Origin: Ulvibacter sp. MAR_2010_11
Lineage (GTDB): Bacteria > Bacteroidota > Bacteroidia > Flavobacteriales > Flavobacteriaceae
Assembly: GCF_002813135.1 (NCBI RefSeq)
Contig: NZ_PHTY01000001.1
Coordinates: 801,501 to 865,500 of the forward strand
DNA: 64,000 bases
Direction of reading: 5' to 3'
The position numbers and the translations under genes were made by a program. The notes below the pieces were generated by a model that saw only the letters and a program-made list of their open reading frames with translations, was not told where the DNA came from and ran no database searches. Positions within the stretch are counted from its first letter, which is position 1, and every line of letters begins with the position of its first letter. Below, piece by piece: positions 35,603 through 44,426 of the stretch.

Positions 35603-36481
35603 ATGGCATCTCCTTTCGAAAAATATCAAAAACGCAGACTTATTTCTTCCTATTTTTCGGTAGTAATAAGTATATCTCTTGTGCTTTTTTTATTGGGCTT
35701 ATTGGGTCTTTTGGTTTTGAACACCAAGAAGGTAGCAGATCATTTCAAAGAAAAAATAGCCCTAACCGTCTATTTAAAGGATAGCGCCAAAGAAGTTGAA
35801 ATAACACAGCTAAAACAAAGTTTGGCACTGGCCGAGTATACTAAATCTGCCGAATTTATTTCAAAAGAACAGGCCGCCGAAGAGCACACCGCGACCATTG
35901 GGGAGAATTTTATGGAGTTTTTGGGGTACAATCCGCTGCAAAACAGCATCGATGTTCACCTTTTGGCAGACTATGTCTCCCCCGAAAAACTCGAAGAAAT
36001 CACCAACGAGATTATGACCAAAAGCTTTGTGGACGAAGTGGTGTACGACAAACCCCTCATTGCTTTGCTCAACGAAAATGTAAAGAAAATAAGTCTGTGG
36101 ATATTGATTATAAGCGGCCTTTTCACTTTTATTGCAGTATTGCTGATTAACAGTTCCATTCGTCTTTCGGTATACGCGAAGCGATTTACCATTAAAACCA
36201 TGCAGATGGTGGGCGCTACCAAACAGTTTATTAGACGCCCTTTTATTTGGAACAGTGTACGCCTTGGCATGCTGGGAGCTGTTTTGGCGATGATTGGAAT
36301 GGGAACTGTGTTGTTTTACCTCAACAGGAGTTTCCCTGAACTGCAATTACTCGACGATCAATTGTTATTGGTTGTGCTGTTTTTATTTATTTTCCTGATG
36401 GGATTTTTTATTACCTGGATCAGTACATTTTTTGCCACACAACGTTTCCTGAACTTGCGAACCGATGAATTGTACTACTAG
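35603..36481 (+). CDS. ftsX: Cell division protein FtsX (ABC permease subunit)
   Basis: 292 residues. TM1 near 25-45 (SVVISISLVLFLLGLLGLLV), a periplasmic loop of about 120 residues (DHFKEKIALTVYLKDSA, typical FtsX ECD start), then three TM helices in the last 120 residues with KRFTIKTMQMVGATKQFIRRPF. Partner of FtsE in controlling septal peptidoglycan hydrolases. ftsE is not adjacent. First gene of ftsX-DUF3098-uppP-truB. Confidence 0.92.
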   Translation: MASPFEKYQKRRLISSYFSVVISISLVLFLLGLLGLLVLNTKKVADHFKEKIALTVYLKDSAKEVEITQLKQSLALAEYTKSAEFISKEQAAEEHTATIGENFMEFLGYNPLQNSIDVHLLADYVSPEKLEEITNEIMTKSFVDEVVYDKPLIALLNENVKKISLWILIISGLFTFIAVLLINSSIRLSVYAKRFTIKTMQMVGATKQFIRRPFIWNSVRLGMLGAVLAMIGMGTVLFYLNRSFPELQLLDDQLLLVVLFLFIFLMGFFITWISTFFATQRFLNLRTDELYY

Positions 36482-36561
36482 AAACTATTGTGTAAAAATG
36501 GTATCTTGCGCCTTGAAACAACTATAAGTCACGAAATTATTATTACAGAATTAAAATAATT

Positions 36562-36822
36562 ATGGGAGAGCAAAAACGAAAAGAAGAAGCAAAAAAAGGT
36601 TACTTCATTTTTGAAAGAGAAAACTATAAATTCATGCTTATAGGCATTGCATTTATTGCGCTTGGATTTATTTTAATGACAGGGGGTGGTAGTGATGATC
36701 CTAACGTTTTCAATCCCGAAATCTACAGCTGGCGACGAATCCGTCTGGCTCCTGCACTCATACTTATTGGTTTTGGTATTGAAGTCTACGCCATTTTACT
36801 GAATCCACATAAGAAGAAATAA
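36562..36822 (+). CDS. DUF3098 membrane protein
   Basis: 86 residues. Two TM helices (FMLIGIAFIALGFILMTG and LAPALILIGFGIEVYAIL) and the loop GGGSDDPNVFNPEIYSWRR, the DUF3098 signature. Bacteroidota-specific, function unknown, always close to ftsX and uppP, which suggests an envelope role. Three bases before uppP. Confidence 0.92.
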   Translation: MGEQKRKEEAKKGYFIFERENYKFMLIGIAFIALGFILMTGGGSDDPNVFNPEIYSWRRIRLAPALILIGFGIEVYAILLNPHKKK

Positions 36823-36825
36823 CCT

Positions 36826-37617
36826 ATGGACGCTTGGGAAGCCATTATCCTTGGTATTGTTCAGGGGTTTACCGAATTTTTGCCGGTTTCATCCAGCGGA
36901 CATCTGGAATTGGGCAAAGCACTTTTAGGAGACACTTCGGTTCCTGAAGAAAGTTTATTGTTTACCGTAGTCCTTCACTTTGCAACAGCCTTGAGTACGG
37001 TTGTGGTTTTTAGGAAGGACGTTATTGAATTACTTAGTGGTCTCTTAAAATTTAAATGGAACGAGGAAACACAATTCGTTTTTAAAATAGGCCTTTCCAT
37101 GATTCCTGCCGTGGTTATTGGATTGCTTTTCGAAGAAGAACTGGAATCCCTTTTTGGCGGAAACATTGCCTTTGTAGGCTGTATGCTTATTGTTACAGCA
37201 ATCTTGTTATGGATGGCAGACAGAGCCAAGGATACAGACAAGAAAGTCTCTTTTGGGAATGCCGTGATTATTGGTATTTCACAGGCCATTGCTATGCTTC
37301 CGGGAATCTCCCGAAGCGGTGCAACTATTTCCACTTCGGTATTGTTAGGTAATGACAAGAGCAAGGCGGCACGCTTCTCCTTTTTAATGGTGGTCCCTTT
37401 AATCTTCGGAAAGATCGCCAAAGACATTTTTAGTGGTGAGCTTTCTGCCGAAAGCACTAATTTAACGACACTCGGATTAGGATTTGCTGCTGCTTTTATC
37501 TGCGGATTAATAGCCTGTACCTGGATGATTTCTCTGGTGAAGAAAAGCAAATTGCGCTATTTTGCCATTTACTGTATAGTGGTGGGACTCCTTGCAATTG
37601 TATTAAGTTTTTACTAA
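36826..37617 (+). CDS. uppP: Undecaprenyl-diphosphatase (BacA type)
   Basis: 263 residues, eight predicted TM helices. The catalytic motifs are GFTEFLPVSSSGHLELGK and MLPGISRSGATISTSVLLG. Recycles the undecaprenyl carrier of cell-wall synthesis and gives bacitracin tolerance. Its stop overlaps the truB start (TAATG). Confidence 0.96.
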   Translation: MDAWEAIILGIVQGFTEFLPVSSSGHLELGKALLGDTSVPEESLLFTVVLHFATALSTVVVFRKDVIELLSGLLKFKWNEETQFVFKIGLSMIPAVVIGLLFEEELESLFGGNIAFVGCMLIVTAILLWMADRAKDTDKKVSFGNAVIIGISQAIAMLPGISRSGATISTSVLLGNDKSKAARFSFLMVVPLIFGKIAKDIFSGELSAESTNLTTLGLGFAAAFICGLIACTWMISLVKKSKLRYFAIYCIVVGLLAIVLSFY

Positions 37618-38306
37618 TGACGGCTGAAGATTATACCACCGGACAAGTAATTTTAATAGACAAGCCTTTAGAATGGACTTCCTTTCAGGTGGTGAACAAG
37701 GTGCGTTGGTTAATTAGACAACAATTCAATTTAAAAAAGATAAAGGTAGGGCATGCCGGAACGCTGGATCCTTTGGCAACAGGTTTATTAATACTTTGCA
37801 CAGGGAAGTTTACCAAGCAAATAGATACCTATCAGGCGCAGGTAAAGGAATACACCGGAACTTTTACCTTGGGAGCCACTACGCCCAGCTACGATCTGGA
37901 AACAGCAATTGATCAAACTTTCGATATTTCGGGGATTACTTCCGAAAAAATTGAAGCCGCCACTCAGCAATTTATTGGCGACATCCAACAACAACCCCCT
38001 GTTTTTTCAGCATTAAAAAAAGACGGCAAGCGGTTGTACGAATTTGCCCGAGCAGGTGAAGAGGTGGAAATTCCAACGCGCACCGTAATGATTTCAGAGT
38101 TTGAAATCACCAAAATTGATCTTCCACTGGTAAATTTTCGGGTGGTATGCAGCAAAGGAACCTATATTCGGTCACTTGCCAACGACTTCGGAAAGGCATT
38201 GGACAACGGCGCGCATCTTTCGGTATTACGACGGACTAAAATAGGGGATTTTTCGGTGGAAAATGCCATCACACCTGAAGCTTTTGAAGCACAATTTACT
38301 AGTTAA
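37617..38306 (+). CDS. truB: tRNA pseudouridine(55) synthase
   Basis: 229 residues. [23 protein letters not shown] contains the catalytic Asp; [19 protein letters not shown] and [17 protein letters not shown] are further family motifs. The C-terminal PUA domain of E. coli TruB is absent, as in other short Bacteroidota forms. Confidence 0.96.
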   Translation: MTAEDYTTGQVILIDKPLEWTSFQVVNKVRWLIRQQFNLKKIKVGHAGTLDPLATGLLILCTGKFTKQIDTYQAQVKEYTGTFTLGATTPSYDLETAIDQTFDISGITSEKIEAATQQFIGDIQQQPPVFSALKKDGKRLYEFARAGEEVEIPTRTVMISEFEITKIDLPLVNFRVVCSKGTYIRSLANDFGKALDNGAHLSVLRRTKIGDFSVENAITPEAFEAQFTS

Positions 38307-38366
38307 AATAGACTTAATTTTAAGCACTTTTACCGTTTTTCACCGAAAATTTCGGTACTTGCACCC

Positions 38367-39086
38367 ATGAATTTTAATTATTCATATCGCGCCTTTTTAA
38401 TTACGTCCCTACTTTTCGGGATTTTGTTTTTAGGAATGTATAGTATTAAGCTCTCCCGGTATACCGAGGAAGCCCAGGAGCAATACGATGTAGAATACGC
38501 TTTGGAAGAACTTGATCCTGAGGAGACCAATTTGGCTACTATAGCCACTGAAAAAGTGACTATTGAGACCAATAGAGCCTATAATGAAGCAGAAAAGTTT
38601 ATTTCGGAACTCGAAGAAAATCGCGATGAGCCCGAAGAAACTACCGAAGAGAAACTGCAAGCCATGAATGAGGCCATCGATAATGCCGGCGCTACTTATG
38701 GCTTGGAGCGGGAAAAAGCAAAGGAAAAAATTAAAGAAGCGCAGGAAAAAATAGTAAGTTCTAACAAACAACTGGATAAGATTACTGCGAGCAAGGCAAA
38801 AAGCCGGAAAACTACCATAAGCTACAGTCTTGTGGATCGTAAAGCCTTGTATCTCCCAAATCCGGTATATACCTGTGAAGGCTCGGGAAAAGTAGTTATT
38901 ACTATCGAGGTTAATAATCTAGGGAAGGTTGTAAAAACCGCATATAACAAAAGCGCCTCTACCACTGCCAACGAATGTCTTATAGACAGCGCCTTGGAAT
39001 ACGCCAAGGAAGCCCGTTTTACAACCGATCCAGGAAATACACAACAACTCGGTACCATAAGCTATAATTTTCCGGGGCAACAATAA
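38367..39086 (+). CDS. Single-pass membrane protein with coiled coil and TonB-C-like domain
   Basis: 239 residues. TM helix at about 9-26 (FLITSLLFGILFLGMYSI), a long acidic/charged helical stalk (about 35-150: EEAQEQYDVEYALEELDPEE and following), then a small C-terminal domain with NPVYTCEGSGKVVITIEVNNLG and a pattern similar to the TonB C-terminal fold, though lacking the usual Y-P motif. Likely an energy-transducer-like protein facing the periplasm; function inferred only. The two cysteines of the C-domain could form a disulphide. Confidence 0.6.
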   Translation: MNFNYSYRAFLITSLLFGILFLGMYSIKLSRYTEEAQEQYDVEYALEELDPEETNLATIATEKVTIETNRAYNEAEKFISELEENRDEPEETTEEKLQAMNEAIDNAGATYGLEREKAKEKIKEAQEKIVSSNKQLDKITASKAKSRKTTISYSLVDRKALYLPNPVYTCEGSGKVVITIEVNNLGKVVKTAYNKSASTTANECLIDSALEYAKEARFTTDPGNTQQLGTISYNFPGQQ

Positions 39087-39119
39087 GTTGTTTTTTTGAA
39101 TTCTTCCTATCTTTTGGCT

Positions 39120-39683
39120 ATGAAAAAACAACGATGCACGTGGTGTGGGGAAGACCCGCTTTATGTGGCTTATCACGACAACGAATGGGGTGTTCCCGTT
39201 TTTGATGATGCTACACTTTTCGAATTTTTAATATTGGAAACCTTTCAGGCCGGGTTAAGCTGGATCACTATTCTCCGGAAACGCGAAAATTTCAGAAAGG
39301 CATTCGACAATTTCGATTATAAAAAAATAGCCGCCTACAAACATCCTAAGATTGATAAACTGCTTCAAGATTCCGGGATAATTCGCAATAAATTGAAAAT
39401 TCATTCTGCAGTTAGCAATGCCGTGGCCTTTATGGAAGTGCAAAAGGAATTTGGAAGTTTTAGTAAGTACATCTGGGGTTTCACGAACGGCAAACCGATT
39501 AAGAATAAATTAAACGCCCATTCCGAAATTCCGGCAAACACTCCCTTAAGTGATACCATAAGCAAGGATTTAAAAAAACGCGGATTTAAATTCGTAGGAA
39601 CTACTGTGGTATACGCCCATATGCAAGCTACCGGTATGGTCAATGACCATCTGGTTAGCTGTTTCCGTTACGAGGAGGTATGA
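39120..39683 (+). CDS. tag: DNA-3-methyladenine glycosylase I
   Basis: 187 residues from the ATG at 39120 (MKKQRCTWCGEDPLYVAYHD). The Cys of RCTW and the His of YHDNEWG, with a His and Cys near the C-terminus (VNDHLVSCFRYEE), form the zinc site of Tag. FEFLILETFQAGLSW contains the catalytic Glu region. Excises 3-methyladenine from DNA. An upstream TTG at 39096 would add eight residues without family support. Confidence 0.95.
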   Translation: MKKQRCTWCGEDPLYVAYHDNEWGVPVFDDATLFEFLILETFQAGLSWITILRKRENFRKAFDNFDYKKIAAYKHPKIDKLLQDSGIIRNKLKIHSAVSNAVAFMEVQKEFGSFSKYIWGFTNGKPIKNKLNAHSEIPANTPLSDTISKDLKKRGFKFVGTTVVYAHMQATGMVNDHLVSCFRYEEV

Positions 39684-40037
39684 TTAATTGGAAACTTCTG
39701 CGGTAGAGAGGTACTGATTGGAAGCAATGGCAATATTCAAAGCTTTCAAGGTTTGCTTATACCGAAATTTTAGCGTTTCATCGGTTGGTTTTTCAACCTC
39801 GAACAATTGTTCGAACCATTGTTTGGCTTTTAAATGATTGTTCTTAAAATAATAAGCATTCGCCAGTTCCTTGTAAATAAAGGCAGTTCCATAACCTTCT
39901 TTTACAACTTGTTCGTACACCACAGTCACATCGACATCGGTGTTGACGTTGGTCTTTTTCTTAGTTTCGGTCTGGGAAATGGCTGTAAAAGAAATACATA
40001 CCAAGGCAGTGAATATAAGTAGGTTCTTTAGTTTCAT
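39684..40037 (-). CDS. Small secreted TPR-like protein
   Basis: 117 residues. Signal peptide MKLKNLLIFTALVCISFTAISQ. The rest contains at least one TPR-like helix pair (AFIYKELANAYYFKNNHLKAKQWFEQLFEV), the same kind of repeat seen at the N-terminus of OmpA/Pal-like proteins of the T9SS. No OmpA domain follows. May be a lone periplasmic scaffold; function unknown. Confidence 0.7.
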   Translation of the reverse strand: MKLKNLLIFTALVCISFTAISQTETKKKTNVNTDVDVTVVYEQVVKEGYGTAFIYKELANAYYFKNNHLKAKQWFEQLFEVEKPTDETLKFRYKQTLKALNIAIASNQYLSTAEVSN

Positions 40038-40204
40038 AATTTAGGGCGTTAAATTATTGACGGTAAATATGTTATATATTTGAGTGTAATCCAAATAAAT
40101 TCGATAAAAAGCAGGTTTTTTAAAGGTTAGACATATTTTTAAACAGGAAACAATACCAAATATTGTCCCGACTTCCTTAAAATTGAATTTTCTAAAAAGA
40201 TTTC

Positions 40205-41947
40205 CTATAGCTTGATTATTTTCTTGTTTACCCTTCCGAAGTCTCCTTCGAAAGTTACAAACAAGGTTCCTTTCCAATTTGAATTAAGATCTAAATTTAT
40301 AACGCCGTTTCCATTCTCTATATCGGTCTCGAACAATTGTTGCCCTAATAAATTATGGATAGTCACATGTATGGGACCGCCAATGTTATTCAGTTTAAAA
40401 GACACATTCCCGTAGGTGGGGTTTGGATAGGGTGCCGAAATATTATTATGTGCCCATTCGCTTACCGAAAGATTTTCAACATTGATAGTCCAAAAACCAT
40501 CCGGTGCAACAATAGGCCGTGCCAATACCTTGCCTGAATTTGCTTCCGCCAAAATATAATACTCAATATTGTTGGATGTGATGGAAAGATTTGCGGTCCA
40601 ATTATCGCCACTTACAAATGTCATCGGCGTTTCATTAAACGTTCCCGAACCTACTTCTCTCCAAAGCACCTTTGCATTGTTCACTCCCGATATATGCTTT
40701 ATCATAGCATCGATGGCAACGGTGGAATTCTGATTGGCTTCGTCTACCGGTTGATGCACAATCCACAAGGGTTCTTCTACACCAATACTATGTGTGATAC
40801 AGTGTATAGCACCAAATAAAGCGATTAGGTTTTCACCCGGATTGTCTACATCAATTCCAACGATATTATATCCTGGCATTGCCTCTTGCCATAACGCCAA
40901 AGCCGGATCGTCAACCTCCGGTCTGTAGGTAGGAACAATTATAGATTTATTTACAAACACTGCATTAGAATAGGTGCGATAAGAACCGCCGTTATCGGGA
41001 TATTGTCCCCCGGCACTCGGAGGTGCAGGGATCCATACAATATCGTAGGGTGTGCCAAAAGGTGACTGAAAATTATTCAATACATATTCTATATTTTCCT
41101 GAATTTGTGGGCCGTCTGCAACTCCTTCAGGATACTGACTTACCATCAATGTTTCTTCATCCAGGAGTTTGAGGTGCATGTCTATATGGTGAATAGCGTC
41201 GTAAGGAAGGGTTTCCATTTTAATAAAATTCTGGATTCCCATATAATCATGCATAATCAAGTCGATATCGGCCTCTGTTTTAGCTGAAACCCCATATGGA
41301 TTACCGGGAGCGTTTTCGTCTAATATTAGATTTGAAGCAAAGGCATTTCCCATTCCGTCCGACATATAATTTCCACCGGTATTCACCAAATCGTTAGGAG
41401 CCGTATCTGTTATATAAATTGGCAATCCCAATAAACTGGCATGTGCCGAAGGCATTACATTATCATTGGGTCTTGGGCGATTATAAATCCAATCGGTCAA
41501 AGCCAATTCACCCACATCGTCCGAATAAATAGTGTTCCCGGCATAATCCCGAATCCAAATACTATCCCAGTCTTCATCCATAAAGATTACGTTGGTAAGA
41601 TCGATACCTCCGGCGGTGAGATAGGAAGATACTGATGCCTCATTTTGAGTGGTAATAATCACCTTACACTCCTCAACACCAACGGCAACAATTTGCCGAA
41701 GTATATTCTGAAAATTAGATTCCCAGGTAATTACCAGATATTCTATTTCTTCCCATTCGGCTGCCGCGCGAACCGGACCGGTAGGCGGAGGTGTAAATTG
41801 GGAGGAGGTAAACTGAAATTCAGAAATTAATCCCTTTTCGGTATCGGTGAAGCCTTTCGGAAGAACTTCCTTTTGCTGTGAGATAGCCAAAGGTGTGAAT
41901 AAAACAAAGATAATAACTAAAATCAGGCCGTGGTAAAAACGCTTCAT
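40205..41947 (-). CDS. T9SS-secreted peptidylarginine/agmatine deiminase-like protein
   Basis: 580 residues from the ATG at 41947. Signal peptide (FYHGLILVIIFVLFTPLAIS), pentein catalytic domain about 60-440, Ig-like spacer, and type A sorting domain at the C-terminus (ISAPYPNPTYGNVSFKLNNI ... VNKKIIKL). Active-site motifs are DSIWIRDYAGN (Asp), AIHHIDMHLKLLD (His), and ALFGAIHCITHSIG (Cys nucleophile). This architecture is that of Porphyromonas PPAD. It should hydrolyse guanidino groups outside the cell, of peptidyl arginine or agmatine; which of the two cannot be told here. Confidence 0.88.
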   Translation of the reverse strand: MKRFYHGLILVIIFVLFTPLAISQQKEVLPKGFTDTEKGLISEFQFTSSQFTPPPTGPVRAAAEWEEIEYLVITWESNFQNILRQIVAVGVEECKVIITTQNEASVSSYLTAGGIDLTNVIFMDEDWDSIWIRDYAGNTIYSDDVGELALTDWIYNRPRPNDNVMPSAHASLLGLPIYITDTAPNDLVNTGGNYMSDGMGNAFASNLILDENAPGNPYGVSAKTEADIDLIMHDYMGIQNFIKMETLPYDAIHHIDMHLKLLDEETLMVSQYPEGVADGPQIQENIEYVLNNFQSPFGTPYDIVWIPAPPSAGGQYPDNGGSYRTYSNAVFVNKSIIVPTYRPEVDDPALALWQEAMPGYNIVGIDVDNPGENLIALFGAIHCITHSIGVEEPLWIVHQPVDEANQNSTVAIDAMIKHISGVNNAKVLWREVGSGTFNETPMTFVSGDNWTANLSITSNNIEYYILAEANSGKVLARPIVAPDGFWTINVENLSVSEWAHNNISAPYPNPTYGNVSFKLNNIGGPIHVTIHNLLGQQLFETDIENGNGVINLDLNSNWKGTLFVTFEGDFGRVNKKIIKL

Positions 41948-42015
41948 AATAAACACTTTATATTAGATTACGAATATACTTTATTTAAACTATTCTAGGA
42001 CAATACACTGGGAAC

Positions 42016-42657
42016 TTAACAGTTAAGATAGCTCAAAAACAATTCTCTGGGGATTTCTTCGGCTCCAAAACGTTCTAAATGACCGGTATACACCTGACAA
42101 TCAATTAAACGATATTCCTTCGATTGTAACAAAGCAACCAAGTAGTAAAATGCTACTTTGGAGGCATCGGAGACATGGCTGAACATGCTCTCTCCACAAA
42201 ATATTCTTTTATCGGCAAGATCAACGCCGTACAGTCCGCCAACCAATTTAGATTCCTGCCATACTTCTACGGAGATCGCATGACCTAAAGAATGTAATTG
42301 TGAATAGGCGGCTATCATTTCGTGAGTGATCCAGGTGCCTTGCTGTCCCTTCCTCTGAACTTTGGAACAATTTGTAATTACCTCTGTAAATTCCTTGTTG
42401 AATGTAATACTGAATTGTTTACTGTTTATTGTTTTCTGAAGACTTTTAGACACCTTTAATTTGTGTGGAAATAACACCATTCTGGGGTCGGGGCTCCACC
42501 ATAAAATAGGGCTGTCTACATCATACCAGGGAAATATCCCCGAGCGGTATGCAAGCAGAAGTCTTTCGGCCGAAACATCTCCTCCCACAGCCAGTAGTCC
42601 GTCCTCGGAAGCTTCGGTGACAGAAGGAAATACCATTTCTGAATTAAGAAAATACAT
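42016..42657 (-). CDS. aat: Leucyl/phenylalanyl-tRNA-protein transferase
   Basis: 213 residues. GLLAVGGDVSAERLLLAYRSGIFPW, then WWSPDPRMVLFP and GGLYGVDLADKRIFCGESMFS are the Aat signatures. Attaches Leu or Phe to N-terminal Lys/Arg for the N-degron pathway via ClpS-ClpAP. Confidence 0.96.
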   Translation of the reverse strand: MYFLNSEMVFPSVTEASEDGLLAVGGDVSAERLLLAYRSGIFPWYDVDSPILWWSPDPRMVLFPHKLKVSKSLQKTINSKQFSITFNKEFTEVITNCSKVQRKGQQGTWITHEMIAAYSQLHSLGHAISVEVWQESKLVGGLYGVDLADKRIFCGESMFSHVSDASKVAFYYLVALLQSKEYRLIDCQVYTGHLERFGAEEIPRELFLSYLNC

Positions 42658-43009
42658 TTTACTGCTATTTTTGGTATGTTAAAAGTCGAATTCTTATTTG
42701 CCGTTCAAACTTTTTTTACAATCTTTAAATACTTTTTTGATACAGTTAATTAGTCATCATTGTATTCGATTTTTCAAAAAAGTATAACCACTAAACTAAC
42801 CTCGTTACTATTGTATTTAACAGTATAATATAAACGGGGTTTCTCTTTTAATGTAACCACAGACCCAATAATAATACACTACTTCCGAAACAAAAATTAA
42901 AGGTTATAAAGCAATTTTTATTGAGTTTTTACTACACAAATCACAAATTGCTAAAATAAAAAAATCCCACTAGTGGGTGGGATTCATGCTTTTTAGACCT
43001 GTAATCGTA
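42658..43009. other. Gene-free AT-rich stretch between aat and the DUF3127 gene
   Basis: About 350 bases. Apart from the terminator of the DUF3127 gene at its right end (42957-42984) I see no open frame of plausible coding quality, no tRNA and no repeat. It should also hold the aat promoter, but no perfect TAnnTTTG is present on the minus strand near the aat start. Confidence 0.6.
42957..42984 (-). terminator. Intrinsic terminator of the DUF3127 gene
   Basis: On the minus strand AATCCCAC (42984-42977), a 6-base loop and GTGGGATT (42970-42963) are followed by a T-run. 25 bases after the stop. Confidence 0.8.
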
Positions 43010-43384
43010 TTAAAAAGGCAGATCATCGTGATCGTCTTCATTAAGGTCATTGGCAGGTTCGAAGGCATCCTCGGGTGGCATTGGCGGCATATTGGACGAT
43101 ACTGAAGCATCTAAAGCCTCAACTCGCCATCCCTGAATAGAATTAAAATACTTTACCTCTCCTTGAGGATTGGTCCATTCACGGCCTCGTAAATTGATAC
43201 TTACCTTCACATTTTGTCCTACCTGAAAGCTGTTAAGTAATTCGGTTTTATCCTGCACAAACTCGATCATAATGTCTTGCGGATACTGCTCTTCGGTAGT
43301 AACTACCAGCTCTCTCTTTCTGAAACCGTTGCTTCCGAAGGTTTTCGTTTCGTCTATCAGTTTAATCTTTCCTTGTACTTCCAT
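43010..43384 (-). CDS. DUF3127 protein (OB-fold-like, SSB-type C-terminal tip)
   Basis: 124 residues. Residues 1 to about 95 are the DUF3127 domain (MEVQGKIKLIDETKTF; RKRELVVTTEEQYPQDIMIEF; VKVSINLRGREW), a beta-rich fold predicted to be OB-like. The C-terminus is a disordered acidic linker ending DDHDDLPF, the same kind of tip as on the SSB encoded at 60.6 kb (DNDDLPF). The tip recruits DNA-repair proteins in SSB, so a role in single-strand DNA or RNA transactions is inferred. Confidence 0.85.
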   Translation of the reverse strand: MEVQGKIKLIDETKTFGSNGFRKRELVVTTEEQYPQDIMIEFVQDKTELLNSFQVGQNVKVSINLRGREWTNPQGEVKYFNSIQGWRVEALDASVSSNMPPMPPEDAFEPANDLNEDDHDDLPF

Positions 43385-43425
43385 TGTTCTAATTTTATTG
43401 ACTATTTATTTTTATTCTGAAAATT

Positions 43426-44256
43426 TTATCTTGCTGTTAGCGTCTGCCAGGCTTCCGTAATTTTTCCATCACATAAAAATGCTTGTGTTTTTTTATGGAC
43501 TGCTTCCGAAGCATTTATAAAAACAAGGGCTTCAGCAGGTAATTCTTCTACATTGGCGAGCATCCCGAGGTCATTTCCCGTAAGGACTTTACTATTTCTA
43601 ACTGCTTCCGGCAAGGCATCTACTCCAATTCCTAAGGTGGACAACGGCTTGGGAACTTCAAATAGTCCCGCTTTTGCGCGACTGTACCAATTGCCACCCA
43701 TTCTTGCAACTGTATCAATTTTGTTGGGGTCTATATGTCCTTCCGCATTTAAAATAGTTTCGTCCAGATGTAAATTAACTACCTCGCAAACTACCAAATT
43801 TCCTGCACCGCCATTGTCTCCCAATGCCACCACCTCTAACACTTTGCATTCAAATTGGACGGGAGCTTCTGCAACCCTGGGCGGTTTCACAATTTCCGAA
43901 GCAATTTCAGTAAAACCTGCCTTTACAAATTCGTTTACGCCTTTGGCATATTCGGTGGAAGCCAGCGACATTTGCTGAACCATACTGTAATTTACAATAT
44001 TAATTACCACCTCCTTAGTTTCCAAAACATTTTCTAAGGTGTGTTTTGTAGTATTGTTCCGTACCCTTCTCGCCGGAGAAAAAACCATAATTGGCGGATT
44101 GGCACTAAAAACATTGAAAAAACTAAAAGGCGATAAATTTACATTGCCTTCGGCATCAATAGTGCTTGCAAAACAAATAGGCCGGGGCGAAACAGCACCT
44201 AAAAGGTAGCCGTGTAATTTTCCGGTGCTAATGTCTTGTGGCTTAATTGAAATCAT
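43426..44256 (-). CDS. Flavin reductase-like (FMN-binding split barrel) protein
   Basis: 276 residues from the ATG at 44256 (MISIKPQD). YLLGAVSPRPICFASTIDAEGNVNLSPFSFF and NPPIMVFSPARR are the FMN-binding motifs of the DIM6/NTAB flavin reductase family; C-terminal MGGNWYSRAKAGLFEVPKP. Substrate or partner unknown. A promoter box sits only 6 bases before the ATG, so the mRNA is probably leaderless and a longer in-frame start at 44319 is excluded. Confidence 0.85.
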   Translation of the reverse strand: MISIKPQDISTGKLHGYLLGAVSPRPICFASTIDAEGNVNLSPFSFFNVFSANPPIMVFSPARRVRNNTTKHTLENVLETKEVVINIVNYSMVQQMSLASTEYAKGVNEFVKAGFTEIASEIVKPPRVAEAPVQFECKVLEVVALGDNGGAGNLVVCEVVNLHLDETILNAEGHIDPNKIDTVARMGGNWYSRAKAGLFEVPKPLSTLGIGVDALPEAVRNSKVLTGNDLGMLANVEELPAEALVFINASEAVHKKTQAFLCDGKITEAWQTLTAR

Positions 44257-44262
44257 TGCTTG

Positions 44263-44270
44263 CAAATGTA
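44263..44270 (-). promoter_or_regulatory. Promoter -7 box of the flavin reductase gene (probably leaderless)
   Basis: TACATTTG on the minus strand ends 6 bases before the ATG at 44256. Confidence 0.5.
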
Positions 44271-44426
44271 CCCAAAGTATAGAGTTTCTAAAAATTTGAT
44301 TGTACAATAATATTAACATATTTCGTTTATATTTATACCCCTTTGTGGAGGCCGCAACTTATAAAAGGAACTGCTTTTTGGTTGGGCCGGTTAATTACAG
44401 CTAAGGATTTTACAAGATGGCCTCGC

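Noticed and set aside
36975-37550. Minus-strand frame of 191 codons inside uppP
   Set aside because: Antisense to a strongly conserved gene, no start context or family.
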